64,000 bases of DNA from HGM13006 sp964518645 (GCA_964518645.1 CAZFGL010000001.1:1-64000), one strand, 5' to 3'; counted from the first letter of the stretch, positions 30,848 through 39,782 are shown. Numbers and translations are program-made. The notes: generated by a model not told the origin, from the sequence alone.

Positions 30848-32755
30848 ATGCCCAATATGAAGGCTTCCTGGCGTACCCCGCCGGCCCCCATCCCTGCCGA
30901 CCAGATCACTCAGGTGTATGAAACTGACGTCGTAGTGGTTGGCGTCGCCCATGCAGGCACCGCCGCTGCCCGTGCAGCTGCGGAGGCAGGCGCACGGGTC
31001 ATCGCCATTGATAAACAGAAGGAAAAACTGTTCCACGCTGTCGGCAACGATCTTGGACATATCAACTCGAAGTTTCTCGCTTCCCGTGGGATTCCCCATG
31101 TGGACGAAATCGAATTTCTGAACGACTGGCAGGTTCGCAGCAATAACCGTTCCAACCCCAAACTGGTCATGCAGTTTGCGCGGACCTGCGGTGATTGCTT
31201 CGACTGGATGATCGAGCCCCTGTCTCAGGAGCAGCGGGATGCCATCGTTGTGACCCATTGGCCCGGAAACAAAAACTTCACCGGTGACATCTCCGGCTTC
31301 AAGTTCTGGCCGGGCTGTGCCGAATTCCCCGGTGTCGCCAGCCTGACCAAGACTGCCCGCCTCAATCAGGAGGTTGCAAAGGAGCACGGCGCACAGTTCC
31401 TTTGGGAAACCACCGGCGAACAGCTGGTCAAGACCGGCGACCGTGTTACCGGCGTAATCGCAAAAACAAAGGATGGCAGCTATATTCAGCTGAATGCTGC
31501 AAAGGGTGTCATTCTGGCCGCCGGTGATTTCTCCAAGAACAAGGAGATGGTGGAGGATCTCTGTGATGAGATCACTACCCTGAAAGACGAAGGTCAGGTC
31601 GTTGTCGCCTCTGTCCGTGGTCAGGACGGCAGTGGCATTCGTATGGGTGTCTGGGCCGGCGGACGGATGTCCCCCGCTCCCATTGCCACCATGGGCGCCA
31701 ACTACTTCTTCCCCAATCAGGTGATCGGTACCGCCGCCACTGTCTGGCTGGATCGGGACGGCAACCGTTACTGCAACGAGGGCTTCGGCGATGCGGTTCT
31801 CTCCGGCGTAGAGGGTGCCCGTCTCCCTGATGGCTATGTAACCAGCGTATTCGACAGCAATCTGGAGGATCTGCTCACCTATCAGGCTCCCGGTCACAAC
31901 GCACTGTGGGCCAGCAGTGAGGACGAAATGGCCGGTGTCCGTGAACTGATGGCGCGTGCAAGAGCAGCCGGCGCTGCCGGTTGCGAACTGGACGGAAAGC
32001 CCATCCACACCCCGCCCGGAGGCAAGGGCGCTCCCGGGGGTATGCCCGGTGGCCCGGGTGGTCCCGGGGGTATGCCCGGCGCTCCCGGGGGTATGCCCGG
32101 TGGCCCGGGTGGTCCCGGGGGTATGCCCGGTGGCCCGGGTGGTCCCGGGGGTATGCCCGGTGGCCCGGGTGGTCCCGGGGGTATGCCCGGTGGTCCCGGT
32201 GGTATGCCCGGCGGTCCCGGCGGTCCCGGCGGTATGCCCGGTGGCCCCGGCGGTATGCCTGAGGACATGGCCGGTATGTTTGGCGAGATGCCCGGCGGTG
32301 GCCCCCCTCCCGGCCCCAAGTCCGACCCCATGGAACGGATGTACTGTGCTGACACGCTGGAAGAACTGGCAGATATGCTGGGCTTTACCGGTCAGAAGAA
32401 GGAAAACTTCCTTGCCTCCATTGCCCGTTACAATGAATTCTGCAAGACCGGACGGGACGAGGACTTCGGCAAGGATCCCAGAATCCTTCGTCCTGTGGAC
32501 ACCGCCCCCTATTATGCCTTCCGCCGTCATATCCAGATTGGCAACGAATTCCTTGCAACGGTAGACGGTCTGTGGACAGATGACCGCCAGAACGTGGTTG
32601 ACCAGCACAAGGAACCTATCCCCGGCCTCTACGCCACCGGCAACTGCTGTGGCCGCCGGTGGGGCGTTCAGTATTCCACCCCCATCCCCGGTGTTTCCAT
32701 CGGCATGGCATGGACACTGGGACGGCTCTGTGGCATCAACGCTGCACAGGGCTAA
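30848..32755 (+). CDS. FAD-binding oxidoreductase (fumarate reductase-like) with long Gly-Pro-Met repeat
   Basis: A 635-residue flavoprotein of the FAD_binding_2 class (fumarate reductase, urocanate reductase, ketosteroid dehydrogenase relatives). The N-terminal dinucleotide fold reads DVVVVGVAHAGTAAARAAAE, with Ala where the second Gly is usual. KGVILAAGDFSKNKEMVEDL and PIPGLYATGNCCGRRWGVQY are standard flavoprotein segments. A block of about 100 residues (388-490) of MPGGPGGPGG-type repeats sits in the cap domain just before YCADTLEELADMLGF. No signal peptide is seen, so it is likely cytoplasmic. Start chosen at 30848 (MPNMKASW) after AGGATG. Electron donor and acceptor are unknown. Confidence 0.82.
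   Translation: MPNMKASWRTPPAPIPADQITQVYETDVVVVGVAHAGTAAARAAAEAGARVIAIDKQKEKLFHAVGNDLGHINSKFLASRGIPHVDEIEFLNDWQVRSNNRSNPKLVMQFARTCGDCFDWMIEPLSQEQRDAIVVTHWPGNKNFTGDISGFKFWPGCAEFPGVASLTKTARLNQEVAKEHGAQFLWETTGEQLVKTGDRVTGVIAKTKDGSYIQLNAAKGVILAAGDFSKNKEMVEDLCDEITTLKDEGQVVVASVRGQDGSGIRMGVWAGGRMSPAPIATMGANYFFPNQVIGTAATVWLDRDGNRYCNEGFGDAVLSGVEGARLPDGYVTSVFDSNLEDLLTYQAPGHNALWASSEDEMAGVRELMARARAAGAAGCELDGKPIHTPPGGKGAPGGMPGGPGGPGGMPGAPGGMPGGPGGPGGMPGGPGGPGGMPGGPGGPGGMPGGPGGMPGGPGGPGGMPGGPGGMPEDMAGMFGEMPGGGPPPGPKSDPMERMYCADTLEELADMLGFTGQKKENFLASIARYNEFCKTGRDEDFGKDPRILRPVDTAPYYAFRRHIQIGNEFLATVDGLWTDDRQNVVDQHKEPIPGLYATGNCCGRRWGVQYSTPIPGVSIGMAWTLGRLCGINAAQG
32011..32320 (+). repeat. In-frame tandem repeat (30- and 21-base units) coding MPGGPGG(PGG)
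   Basis: Four identical 30-base units lie at 32041-32070, 32092-32121, 32122-32151 and 32152-32181, broken or followed by 21-base units at 32071-32091, 32182-32202 and 32233-32253, and a diverged 30-base unit at 32203-32232. Each starts TATGCCCGG. All lengths are multiples of three, so the frame is kept. The identity at DNA level points to recent copy-number change by slippage or unequal exchange. Confidence 0.95.
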
Positions 32756-32776
32756 CACCGAAACACGAAAAACAGC

Positions 32777-32815
32777 GCCGAACCGTGTGACACAGCTCCA
32801 TGGTTCGGCTTTTTC
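32777..32815 (+). terminator. Intrinsic terminator after FAD oxidoreductase
   Basis: Stem GCCGAACC / GGTTCGGC with a 17-base loop and TTTTTC following. Confidence 0.8.
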
Positions 32816-32934
32816 TGCCCTTTTGGGGGCATATAATAACATTTCTATACATATGATACCATTTTGTTAAAATCAACAGCGAAATACACAAAATAGCTTT
32901 CGGCCTTTTTTACATCTTCTACAACAAAAACCAC

Positions 32935-32963
32935 TTGCCAAATATGCTTCAACTGGGTAAAAT
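32935..32963 (+). promoter_or_regulatory. Promoter for apt
   Basis: TTGCCA (32935-32940), a 17-base spacer and TAAAAT (32958-32963). Confidence 0.6.
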
Positions 32964-32966
32964 AGT

Positions 32967-33019
32967 ATAGGTTCGGTTAGTTGCGACCGACCTATTTTAT
33001 TTCATGGCACTTGTGTGCC
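32967..33019 (+). promoter_or_regulatory. Two hairpins in the apt leader
   Basis: ATAGGTtCGGT / ACCGACCTAT followed by TTTATTT (32967-33002) looks like a terminator placed at the predicted transcript 5-prime end; GGCAC ttgt GTGCC (33006-33019) ends just before the ribosome site GGAGGA. I see no purine-riboswitch core. Confidence 0.45.
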
Positions 33020-33030
33020 GGGAGGAAATT

Positions 33031-33555
33031 ATGGAGTCCATTGAAAAGTACATTACCAGTATCCCCGATTTTCCCGAACCGGGTATCATTTTCCGGGATA
33101 TTACTTCCGTAATCAGCAGTGCTGATGGTCTGAAGCTGGCCATTGATGAGATGCAGAAGCTGCTGGACGGAGTTGAGTTTGACGCTCTGGCCGGTCTTGA
33201 GTCCAGAGGCTTTCTCTTTGGCATGCCCATCGCATACAATCTGGGCAAGCCTTTCCTGCCCATCCGTAAAAAGGGCAAGCTGCCCCGGGCAACCGTAGAG
33301 GCAAGCTATGACCTCGAATACGGTTCCGCCACCATTGAGATGCACCGGGACGATGTAAAGCCCGGCATGAAGATCGTTCTCGTTGACGACCTCATCGCCA
33401 CTGGCGGCACACTGGAAGCTGCCGGACGGCTTGTGGAAAGTCTGGGCGGTGAAGTGGCCAAGGTCATCTGCCTGCTGGAGCTGAAGGGGCTCAACGGCAG
33501 ACAGAAGATCAGTAAGTATTCTGTAGATACCGTCGTAGCTTACGAGGGTAAATAA
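33031..33555 (+). CDS. apt: Adenine phosphoribosyltransferase
   Basis: A 174-residue enzyme making AMP from adenine and PRPP. Hallmarks are IPDFPEPGIIFRDITSVI at the start, LESRGFLFGMP near residue 57, and the PRPP loop IVLVDDLIATGGTLEAAG near residue 115. The ATG at 33031 follows GGGAGGA; an in-frame start at 33004 lies inside the leader hairpin. The purine permease gene starts 57 bases later, so uptake and salvage are probably made together. Confidence 0.97.
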   Translation: MESIEKYITSIPDFPEPGIIFRDITSVISSADGLKLAIDEMQKLLDGVEFDALAGLESRGFLFGMPIAYNLGKPFLPIRKKGKLPRATVEASYDLEYGSATIEMHRDDVKPGMKIVLVDDLIATGGTLEAAGRLVESLGGEVAKVICLLELKGLNGRQKISKYSVDTVVAYEGK

Positions 33556-33612
33556 ATCTCTGCCGGCGACTGAAGCGCCCGCAGAACAATTCAAGAGAGG
33601 AGTAAAAACAAG

Positions 33613-34974
33613 ATGTTTGAAAAACTGTTTAAGCTGTCTGAACGTAAAACAAACGTCAAAACGGAAGTCATGGCCGGTATTACCACCTTCATGACCATGG
33701 CTTACATCCTCGCCGTTAACCCCAGCATTCTGGGCGATGCCGGCATGGATCCCACCGCTGTACTGATTGCAACTGCCCTTTCTTCCTGCATTGCAACTCT
33801 GTGCATGGCCTTCATGGCAAACTTTCCCTTTGCACTGTCCGCAGGCATGGGTCTGAACGCCTTCCTTTCCTATACTGTAGTTCTCGGTATGGGCTACTCC
33901 TGGCAGGTAGCACTGCTGGCTGTTTTTGTTGAAGGTATCATCTTCATCGTTCTGTCTCTGACAAATGTTCGTGAAGCCATTTTCGATGCCATTCCCCTCA
34001 CCCTGAAGCGTGGTGTTTCCGTAGGTATCGGTCTGTTCATCGCATTCATCGGCCTCCAGAATGCCGGCCTGAGCGTTGACTCCTCTACTCTGGTTACCAT
34101 CACCTCCTTCACCGACAATTTCAACACCCACGGCATCTGCGCACTGCTGGCTGTTATCGGCCTGCTCATCATGGCCATCATGTACATCAAGGGGCTCAAG
34201 GGCGCAATCCTCTGGGGCATTCTGGTTACCTGGATTCTGGGTATCATCTGCCAGCTCACCGGCCTGTATCAGGTCACTCCCGAGGAAGGCTTCTACTCCC
34301 TGCTCCCCTCCTTCCAGATCACTGATTACAGCAAGCTGGGTGAAACCTTCGGTCAGTGCTTCAATGTTGACTTCAGCAACGTGGGCATTGTAAACTTTAT
34401 CATTGTTGTATTCTCCTTCCTGTTTGTTGACATTTTCGATACCCTCGGCACCCTCATCGGCGTGGCTACCAAGTCTGACATGCTGGATCAGGAAGGCCGT
34501 CTCCCCGGCATCAAGCCTGCTCTGCTGTCTGACGCAATCGGCACCACCGTAGGCGCTGTTATGGGCACTTCCACTATCACCACCTTTGTCGAGTCCGCTT
34601 CCGGCGCTGCTGTGGGTGGCCGTACCGGCCTGACCGCTCTGGTTACCGGCGTTCTGTTCCTGGTAGCTTCTCTGTTTGCTCCCATCTTCACCGCCATCCC
34701 CTCCTTCGCAACTGCTCCCGCTCTGATCATGGTTGGTTTCCTGATGGTTGGCACTGTTACCGAGATCAAGTTCGACACCGACAATATGACCGAGGCTGTT
34801 CCCGCTTATCTGGCACTTCTGGCTATGCCCCTGTTCTACAGCATCTCTGAGGGCATTTCCATGGGCATCATCTCCTATGTTGTCCTGAACGTTGCTGCCG
34901 GCAAGGGCAAGAAGGTTTCCCCTCTGATGTACGTTCTGGCTGTGCTGTTCGTACTGAAGTACATTTTCCTGTAA
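33613..34974 (+). CDS. NCS2/AzgA-family purine permease
   Basis: A 453-residue membrane protein of the AzgA-like guanine/hypoxanthine permease group, with about twelve to fourteen helices. The N-terminal segment TEVMAGITTFMTMAYILAVNP is the family signature, followed by FALSAGMGLNAFLSYTVV, FLFVDIFDTLGTLIGVATK and TITTFVESASGAAVGGRTGL, which contain the conserved binding-site residues. ATG at 33613 follows AGAGAGGAG. It imports hypoxanthine, guanine or adenine with protons. Placed after apt, it likely feeds the salvage enzyme. Confidence 0.95.
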   Translation: MFEKLFKLSERKTNVKTEVMAGITTFMTMAYILAVNPSILGDAGMDPTAVLIATALSSCIATLCMAFMANFPFALSAGMGLNAFLSYTVVLGMGYSWQVALLAVFVEGIIFIVLSLTNVREAIFDAIPLTLKRGVSVGIGLFIAFIGLQNAGLSVDSSTLVTITSFTDNFNTHGICALLAVIGLLIMAIMYIKGLKGAILWGILVTWILGIICQLTGLYQVTPEEGFYSLLPSFQITDYSKLGETFGQCFNVDFSNVGIVNFIIVVFSFLFVDIFDTLGTLIGVATKSDMLDQEGRLPGIKPALLSDAIGTTVGAVMGTSTITTFVESASGAAVGGRTGLTALVTGVLFLVASLFAPIFTAIPSFATAPALIMVGFLMVGTVTEIKFDTDNMTEAVPAYLALLAMPLFYSISEGISMGIISYVVLNVAAGKGKKVSPLMYVLAVLFVLKYIFL

Positions 34975-34984
34975 GATCTGAAAT

Positions 34985-35018
34985 CATCCCCTCTATCTTC
35001 GGATGGAGGGGATTTTTC
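34985..35018 (+). terminator. Intrinsic terminator after purine permease
   Basis: Stem ATCCCCTC / GGAGGGGAT-type arms around a CTTCGG-containing loop, then TTTTTCG. Confidence 0.8.
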
Positions 35019-35060
35019 GTTGTACAGGGAATAAAATGACCTCCGAATCCGGACAGATTC

Positions 35061-35070
35061 ATGATATAAT
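35061..35070 (+). promoter_or_regulatory. Extended -10 promoter element
   Basis: TGATATAAT (35062-35070) is a perfect extended -10 motif, 32 bases before the ATG at 35102. No good -35 box is present. Confidence 0.45.
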
Positions 35071-35101
35071 AGTGGAAATTAAATGGAAAGGCTGTGTTAC
35101 C

Positions 35102-36487
35102 ATGTCCGACATGTTTCTTACCCTCTATCCCGGTATCTATCTGCCGGAGGAAAAGCGCGCCATGGAGCGTTATCGCGCCCGGCTCGATCAGCTGAATTTC
35201 GCCCCCACCCCCACCGTCCCGGATATTCTCGACGGGAACGTAGCTGCCGAAGATACCCCCGGGATCCCTCCGGTGCAGCAGGTAACCCTTCAGGTGGCTC
35301 AGACCATGGCCAGACAGTATGATCCCGGAAATCCCCTGTATTTCGACGAGGATTACGCCGCAGCCTCTCCCTACGGCGGTCTGATCGCCATGCCTGTTTT
35401 CCCCTGTCCCAAGGGCGGGTTCTTCGGCGGACTGACCGATGACTTTGGTGATATCAAATCCGTCCGTGAGCATCATCACTATGTGGAATTCTTCGCTCCC
35501 ATCTATGTAGGGGACACCCTGTACACCGTGGTGGAAAACCGGGACTTCACAGACATCACCCCTGCCACCGGCAGCAAATACCGCACCTGGGCCCTCCGGG
35601 GTACTGGGAAGGTGTACAATCAGCGTGGGGAACTGGTCATGATCCAGACCTGCGGTGCAAAGGAATGTTTCCAGATCTATGCCGATCCGGAAAAGCGCAC
35701 CTGGGACAAGGAAATGGAAACCATCGACTGGAGCGACCATATTATTCATCACTACACTGACCAGGACTGGGACACCATCCGGAACTATTGGTCTAAGGAA
35801 TACCGCCGTGGCTCCACCCCGCTTTACTGGGAGGACGTGCAGGTGGGTGACCGCCCCCCGGTTACCATTGACGGCCCCTTTACCACCCCGGACAGATCTC
35901 CCCTGTGCTGTGGCCCCTCCCAGAGCGACTGGGCTTTGCGCAGCTGCTTCGGCGCACCGGAAAACCGCCGGGACGAATTTGGGCAGTATCATGTTCCCGC
36001 CGCAGAGGAGGCACAGCTTCAGCAGCAGCGGGAACAGATGGCACAGCGTCCTCCCCGTAAGCCCGGCCCTGCACCGAAAAAGCCCCTTGGGGGTAACTCC
36101 CCCTTTGAGATCCGTGGACGGGCCTCTCTTGAAAACTACACCGGCCGGAATACCGCCCTGCGGGCAATTATGAATTACATCGGAGATGCGGGACGGATCC
36201 GTCGGCTCAGCTGGGCCATCGGCACCCAGGATGAGAGCCATCTGGGGATCCCTGCCCACCCCAATCGGGTCAGCAGCTTTAAAAATGTCCCGGGTATGGA
36301 GACCTGCAGAGCCAACATTCACGGCGAGGCCGGTGACGTGGCCATCAACCGTATCGTGGTAACAGGAAAATACCAGGAAAAGGACGGCTTCTTTGTAGAA
36401 CTCACCTGGTGGTGTGAAACCCTGGACGGACAGATTTTTACCGAAGGCACCGCAACGGTACAGCTTCCCAGTAAAAACGTCGGATAA
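35102..36487 (+). CDS. Double-hotdog MaoC-like protein, paralogue of the 5830 gene
   Basis: A 461-residue protein. The N-terminal half has DPGNPLYFDEDYAAASPYGG, HYVEFFAPIYVGDTLYTVVE and NQRGELVMIQTC, like the FAS1-like/MaoC dehydratase N-domain. The second half starts TPLYWEDVQVGDRPP and contains YTGRNTALRAIMNYIGDAGR, matching the 5830 protein segment by segment. As there, NPLY stands where hydratases have NPIH, so the usual catalytic His is absent. A Pro/Lys-rich stretch, PPRKPGPAPKKPLGG (residues 318-332), lies after a Gln/Glu-rich helix. ATG 35102 is taken as start because upstream in-frame codons cover the promoter. Single gene; substrate unknown. Confidence 0.7.
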   Translation: MSDMFLTLYPGIYLPEEKRAMERYRARLDQLNFAPTPTVPDILDGNVAAEDTPGIPPVQQVTLQVAQTMARQYDPGNPLYFDEDYAAASPYGGLIAMPVFPCPKGGFFGGLTDDFGDIKSVREHHHYVEFFAPIYVGDTLYTVVENRDFTDITPATGSKYRTWALRGTGKVYNQRGELVMIQTCGAKECFQIYADPEKRTWDKEMETIDWSDHIIHHYTDQDWDTIRNYWSKEYRRGSTPLYWEDVQVGDRPPVTIDGPFTTPDRSPLCCGPSQSDWALRSCFGAPENRRDEFGQYHVPAAEEAQLQQQREQMAQRPPRKPGPAPKKPLGGNSPFEIRGRASLENYTGRNTALRAIMNYIGDAGRIRRLSWAIGTQDESHLGIPAHPNRVSSFKNVPGMETCRANIHGEAGDVAINRIVVTGKYQEKDGFFVELTWWCETLDGQIFTEGTATVQLPSKNVG

Positions 36488-36533
36488 ACACAGGATTCTT
36501 ACTTGATATATACATCCGTATCATTCGCACTAC

Positions 36534-36562
36534 TTGCATAAAATGGCGGTTTATGCTATGAT
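36534..36562 (+). promoter_or_regulatory. Promoter of the surface-polymer operon
   Basis: TTGCAT (36534-36539), a 17-base spacer and TATGAT (36557-36562), 82 bases before the first glycosyltransferase start. I see no terminator or further promoter of this strength until 50035. Confidence 0.65.
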
Positions 36563-36644
36563 AAATGGAAGTGTAGTTCTGCAAAAATCCCTCTTTTGTC
36601 CAAATTTACATTTTTGGATTAGGGTGGAAGAATCGGAGTATAAC

Positions 36645-37670
36645 ATGAAGATACTGACTTTTGTAATTCCCGCCTATAACAGCGAAAGCTTTCTGGATAA
36701 ATGTCTCACCAGTATGGTCTCCTCCACAGTGCTGGATCAGATTGAGGTCATTGTGGTCAGCGACGGCTCCACAGACGGCACCGAGGCCATTGCCGAAAAA
36801 TACTGCGCAGAATATCCCGGCTCCCTCCGGCTGATCGTTCAGGAGAACAAGGGGCACGGCGGTGCGCTGAACACCGGCTGCGTCGCTGCCACCGGCAAGT
36901 ATTTGAAGGTCATCGACTCGGACGACTGGATCGAGACGGAGAATCTCCCGGCCTTCTTGGACATTCTGAAGGACTGTTCCAGTGACGTGGTACTGACCCA
37001 TCATCATACCATCGACATCTCCACCGGGGAGATCCGGAATTGGAAAAGCTATCCTCCCTGTTTCTGTCAGGACTATTCCTTTGGGCAGATCATGGACAGC
37101 TGGAAGAGCTTTGACCGCAGTCTGACCTTCCATGGCATCACCTACCGCACCGAGTTTTATCATAAGCAGGGTGTGCAGCTGTCTGAGCATGTGTTCTATG
37201 AAGATCACGAATATGCCACTTTCCCCTGCTGTCTTGCGAAAACGGTTTTCCCTGTGGATCTATTCCTCTATGACTACCGGATCGGCGATGTCAGTCAGAG
37301 TGTCTCTGAAGGAAATCAGCTAAAGCGACTCGGTCACACAAAGACGGTGCTGAACCGTATGGCACAGCTTTATCAGGCACTCCCGGAGGGAGACGGCAAG
37401 GCCTATGCCGGTATGAAAATTCAGGGGCTCCTTCTGAGCTATCTGACCACCGTCCTGCTCTCCAATCCGGACAAAAAAGCCGGACGACAGGAGGCTACAG
37501 ACTTCATAAAACAGTACAAAACGCTTGTACCCGCTGTTTGTGATGCCGTCCACAGGAAAGCACAGGTGTTCTTCCTGATGAACCGGTTCCACGTCAACAA
37601 AAAGTGCTGGGATTCCATACTCGCCTCCGGCCTGTATAACCGTCTCAGAAAAAACCACAGCTTTCAGTAA
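36645..37670 (+). CDS. Family 2 glycosyltransferase
   Basis: A 341-residue GT-A fold enzyme. The nucleotide-binding start TFVIPAYNSESFLDKCLTSM, IEVIVVSDGSTDGTEAI and ENKGHGGALNTGCVAATG are standard, and the DxD motif is VIDSDDW near residue 90. YEDHEYATFP near residue 187 fits the catalytic acidic motif. No membrane helices. Start 36645 follows CGGAG. It transfers a sugar from a nucleotide donor; donor and acceptor are not inferable. First gene of the polymer operon. Confidence 0.9.
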   Translation: MKILTFVIPAYNSESFLDKCLTSMVSSTVLDQIEVIVVSDGSTDGTEAIAEKYCAEYPGSLRLIVQENKGHGGALNTGCVAATGKYLKVIDSDDWIETENLPAFLDILKDCSSDVVLTHHHTIDISTGEIRNWKSYPPCFCQDYSFGQIMDSWKSFDRSLTFHGITYRTEFYHKQGVQLSEHVFYEDHEYATFPCCLAKTVFPVDLFLYDYRIGDVSQSVSEGNQLKRLGHTKTVLNRMAQLYQALPEGDGKAYAGMKIQGLLLSYLTTVLLSNPDKKAGRQEATDFIKQYKTLVPAVCDAVHRKAQVFFLMNRFHVNKKCWDSILASGLYNRLRKNHSFQ

Positions 37671-37701
37671 TTCTATTTTCTTTACGATCAAGGGTGATTG
37701 A

Positions 37702-38670
37702 ATGATCCGCAGCTCCCGTTCCGTCAAGCTCAGCGTCATCATGCTCGCTTATAATCATGCACCGTACATCGGTTCTGCCATTGACAGTGTACTGGAGCAG
37801 CGCACCGGTTTTTCCTTTGAAATACTGGTGGGAGATGATGCCTCCGACGATGGCACCACTGAACTTCTACTGACCTGCGCCCGGAAACATCCGGATCAGG
37901 TGATTCCCTTTGTCCGTCCCCGGAATATTGGTGCCTCCCGGAATCTGTACGATCTGCTGACCCACGCCTGTGGGGAGTATATCGCCTATCTGGAATGTGA
38001 TGACTACTGGTGTGATCCCCTCAAACTGCAAAAGCAGGTGGATTTTCTGGAAGCTCACCCCCAGTTTTCCGGCTGCACCCACAAAGTCACGCTGGTGGAT
38101 GATGTTGGGACGCCCCTTGGTGAAAAGATGGACTGGATCAGCGAAAAGCAGGAGTTTACTCTGGATGATTTTCAGGGAATCGTGCTGCCGGGACATATCA
38201 GCAGCACGGTTCACAGAAACTTTTTCACCCCCCACCCGGAGCGCTATGAATCCCTGCTCACTCTGCACCCCATGATTTCTGATCGTTGTCTTGGGCTGCT
38301 TCTTGCATCCCGTGGGCCTTTATATCAGCTTCCGGATGCCATGAGCTGTTATCGCCGCCCCAGCGCCAGCCGGGACAGTGCCACCACAGCCCTCTATGAC
38401 AACAATCCGGCAAAAACGCTGGATGATTATCTGTTTACAAAAAAACTGGAATCCTATACCCGAGAGCATTTCTCCCAGTCTGTGGACTTCACCCCTCATA
38501 TAAAACAGCTTCTTTTTGACGCGGTCTGGACAGCCCTGAGGAAACCTTCCCGGGAACACTGGCGCATTGCCCTTGCTCTGCTCCGGCAGGAGCACAGTCT
38601 CAGCGACATGGGCTATCTGCTGTCCCACACCATCGAGAAGTTTCGTCAGAGGCGACAGAAAGGATGTTGA
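37702..38670 (+). CDS. Family 2 glycosyltransferase
   Basis: A 322-residue GT2 enzyme with LSVIMLAYNHAPYIGSAIDS, LVGDDASDDGTTELL and RNIGASRNLYDLLTHACGEY, then the metal-binding LECDDYWCDPLKLQKQVDFL near residue 94. The middle section resembles the GT2 domain encoded at 40652, so the two may be relatives. Start 37702 follows AAGGGTGA, 31 bases after the previous gene. Its stop overlaps the next start (ATGTTGA at 38664-38670). Confidence 0.9.
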   Translation: MIRSSRSVKLSVIMLAYNHAPYIGSAIDSVLEQRTGFSFEILVGDDASDDGTTELLLTCARKHPDQVIPFVRPRNIGASRNLYDLLTHACGEYIAYLECDDYWCDPLKLQKQVDFLEAHPQFSGCTHKVTLVDDVGTPLGEKMDWISEKQEFTLDDFQGIVLPGHISSTVHRNFFTPHPERYESLLTLHPMISDRCLGLLLASRGPLYQLPDAMSCYRRPSASRDSATTALYDNNPAKTLDDYLFTKKLESYTREHFSQSVDFTPHIKQLLFDAVWTALRKPSREHWRIALALLRQEHSLSDMGYLLSHTIEKFRQRRQKGC

Positions 38671-39782
38671 TTCAAGTGGATACCATTCCCGTAACCCGGT
38701 CATTTTTACCTCCCCTGGAGGAGTATGTCCATGAGATTGCCCCCCTTTGGGACAGTCGCTGGCTGACCAACATGGGTGTAAAGCATAATGAGCTTGCACA
38801 AAAGCTCTGTGATTATATGGATGTGCCCCACGTTGCACTGATGACCAACGGTCATCTGGCACTGGAGGTTGGCCTTGAAGCCCTCGGGCTTTCCGGCGAG
38901 GTGATCACCACCCCCTTCACCTTTGCATCCACAACCCAGGCCATCGTCCGTTGCGGACTGACTCCGGTGTTCTGTGATATTCGCCCGGAGGATTTCACAA
39001 TGGATCCTGAGAAGATCGAGGCGTTGATCACACCGAAAACCTGTGCCATTCTTCCGGTGCATGTCTACGGAAATATCTGCGACACTGAGGCCATTGAAAA
39101 AATTGCAAAAAAGCACAATTTGAAGGTAATCTACGACGCAGCCCACGCCTTTGGTGAGACAAAGGACGGCATCAGCGCCGGAGCCTTCGGTGATCTTTCC
39201 ATGTTCAGCTTCCACGCCACCAAGGTGTTCCACACCATTGAAGGGGGCGGTCTGGTTTGCCACGACCCGGAGGTTTATGAGCGGATCAACGCATTTAAAA
39301 ACTTCGGTCAGTACAACTCCGAGGATATTGGAGAGACCGGTGGCAACGCAAAAATGAGCGAGTTTCAGGCCGCAATGGGTCTGTGTAATCTTCGTTATCT
39401 GGATCAGGTCATCGCTGCCCGGAAAGTTGGTGCCGATGTATACCGCCGGATGCTCCGGAATGTCCCCGGACTTACCATCTGTGAGGAAGATTCCCGGGTA
39501 AAATCCAACTATGCTTACTTCCCCATTGTGATCGACCCGAATAAATTCGGCACGGATCGGGATCAGCTGATGGAAAAGCTTTCTGCAAAGGGCATCCTGA
39601 CCCGGAAGTATTTCTATCCTGCCACCAATCAGTTCCGCTGCTATCAGGAGAAATTCCCCATTCAGTCCACCCCCATCGCCGAAGCCATTTCCAGACAGGT
39701 TCTGGTACTGCCCATGTATCCGGAACTGACCGCCCCGCAGGCAGAAATGATCTGCCGTTGTATTTTGGAGGAGCACATATGA
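38664..39782 (+). CDS. DegT/DnrJ/EryC1-family PLP sugar aminotransferase
   Basis: A 372-residue fold-type I PLP enzyme. The PLP lysine is in FSFHATKVFHTIEGGGLV, about residue 186; VIYDAAHAFGE supplies the Asp that pairs with the PLP ring nitrogen, and TNGHLALEVGLEALGL starts the large domain. These enzymes aminate keto sugars bound to nucleotides. With rmlA and rmlB in the operon but no rmlC or rmlD, the likely substrate is dTDP-4-keto-6-deoxyglucose or its 3-keto isomer, giving an amino-dideoxy sugar. Overlaps its neighbours on both sides, so translation is coupled. Confidence 0.92.
   Translation: MLIQVDTIPVTRSFLPPLEEYVHEIAPLWDSRWLTNMGVKHNELAQKLCDYMDVPHVALMTNGHLALEVGLEALGLSGEVITTPFTFASTTQAIVRCGLTPVFCDIRPEDFTMDPEKIEALITPKTCAILPVHVYGNICDTEAIEKIAKKHNLKVIYDAAHAFGETKDGISAGAFGDLSMFSFHATKVFHTIEGGGLVCHDPEVYERINAFKNFGQYNSEDIGETGGNAKMSEFQAAMGLCNLRYLDQVIAARKVGADVYRRMLRNVPGLTICEEDSRVKSNYAYFPIVIDPNKFGTDRDQLMEKLSAKGILTRKYFYPATNQFRCYQEKFPIQSTPIAEAISRQVLVLPMYPELTAPQAEMICRCILEEHI

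Noticed and set aside
32041..32253. Regular 30-base repeats as a CRISPR array
   Set aside because: Units are adjacent or separated only by related 21-base units, with no unique spacers, and they are in frame within a protein.
30833..32842. A 669-codon open frame on the minus strand opposite the FAD oxidoreductase
   Set aside because: It mirrors the GC-rich coding strand, has no family pattern or ribosome site, and gives His/Thr/Gly repeats that are only the complement of the Gly-Pro array.
32964..33030. Purine riboswitch before apt
   Set aside because: The conserved core and three-way junction are not present; only two simple hairpins are seen.
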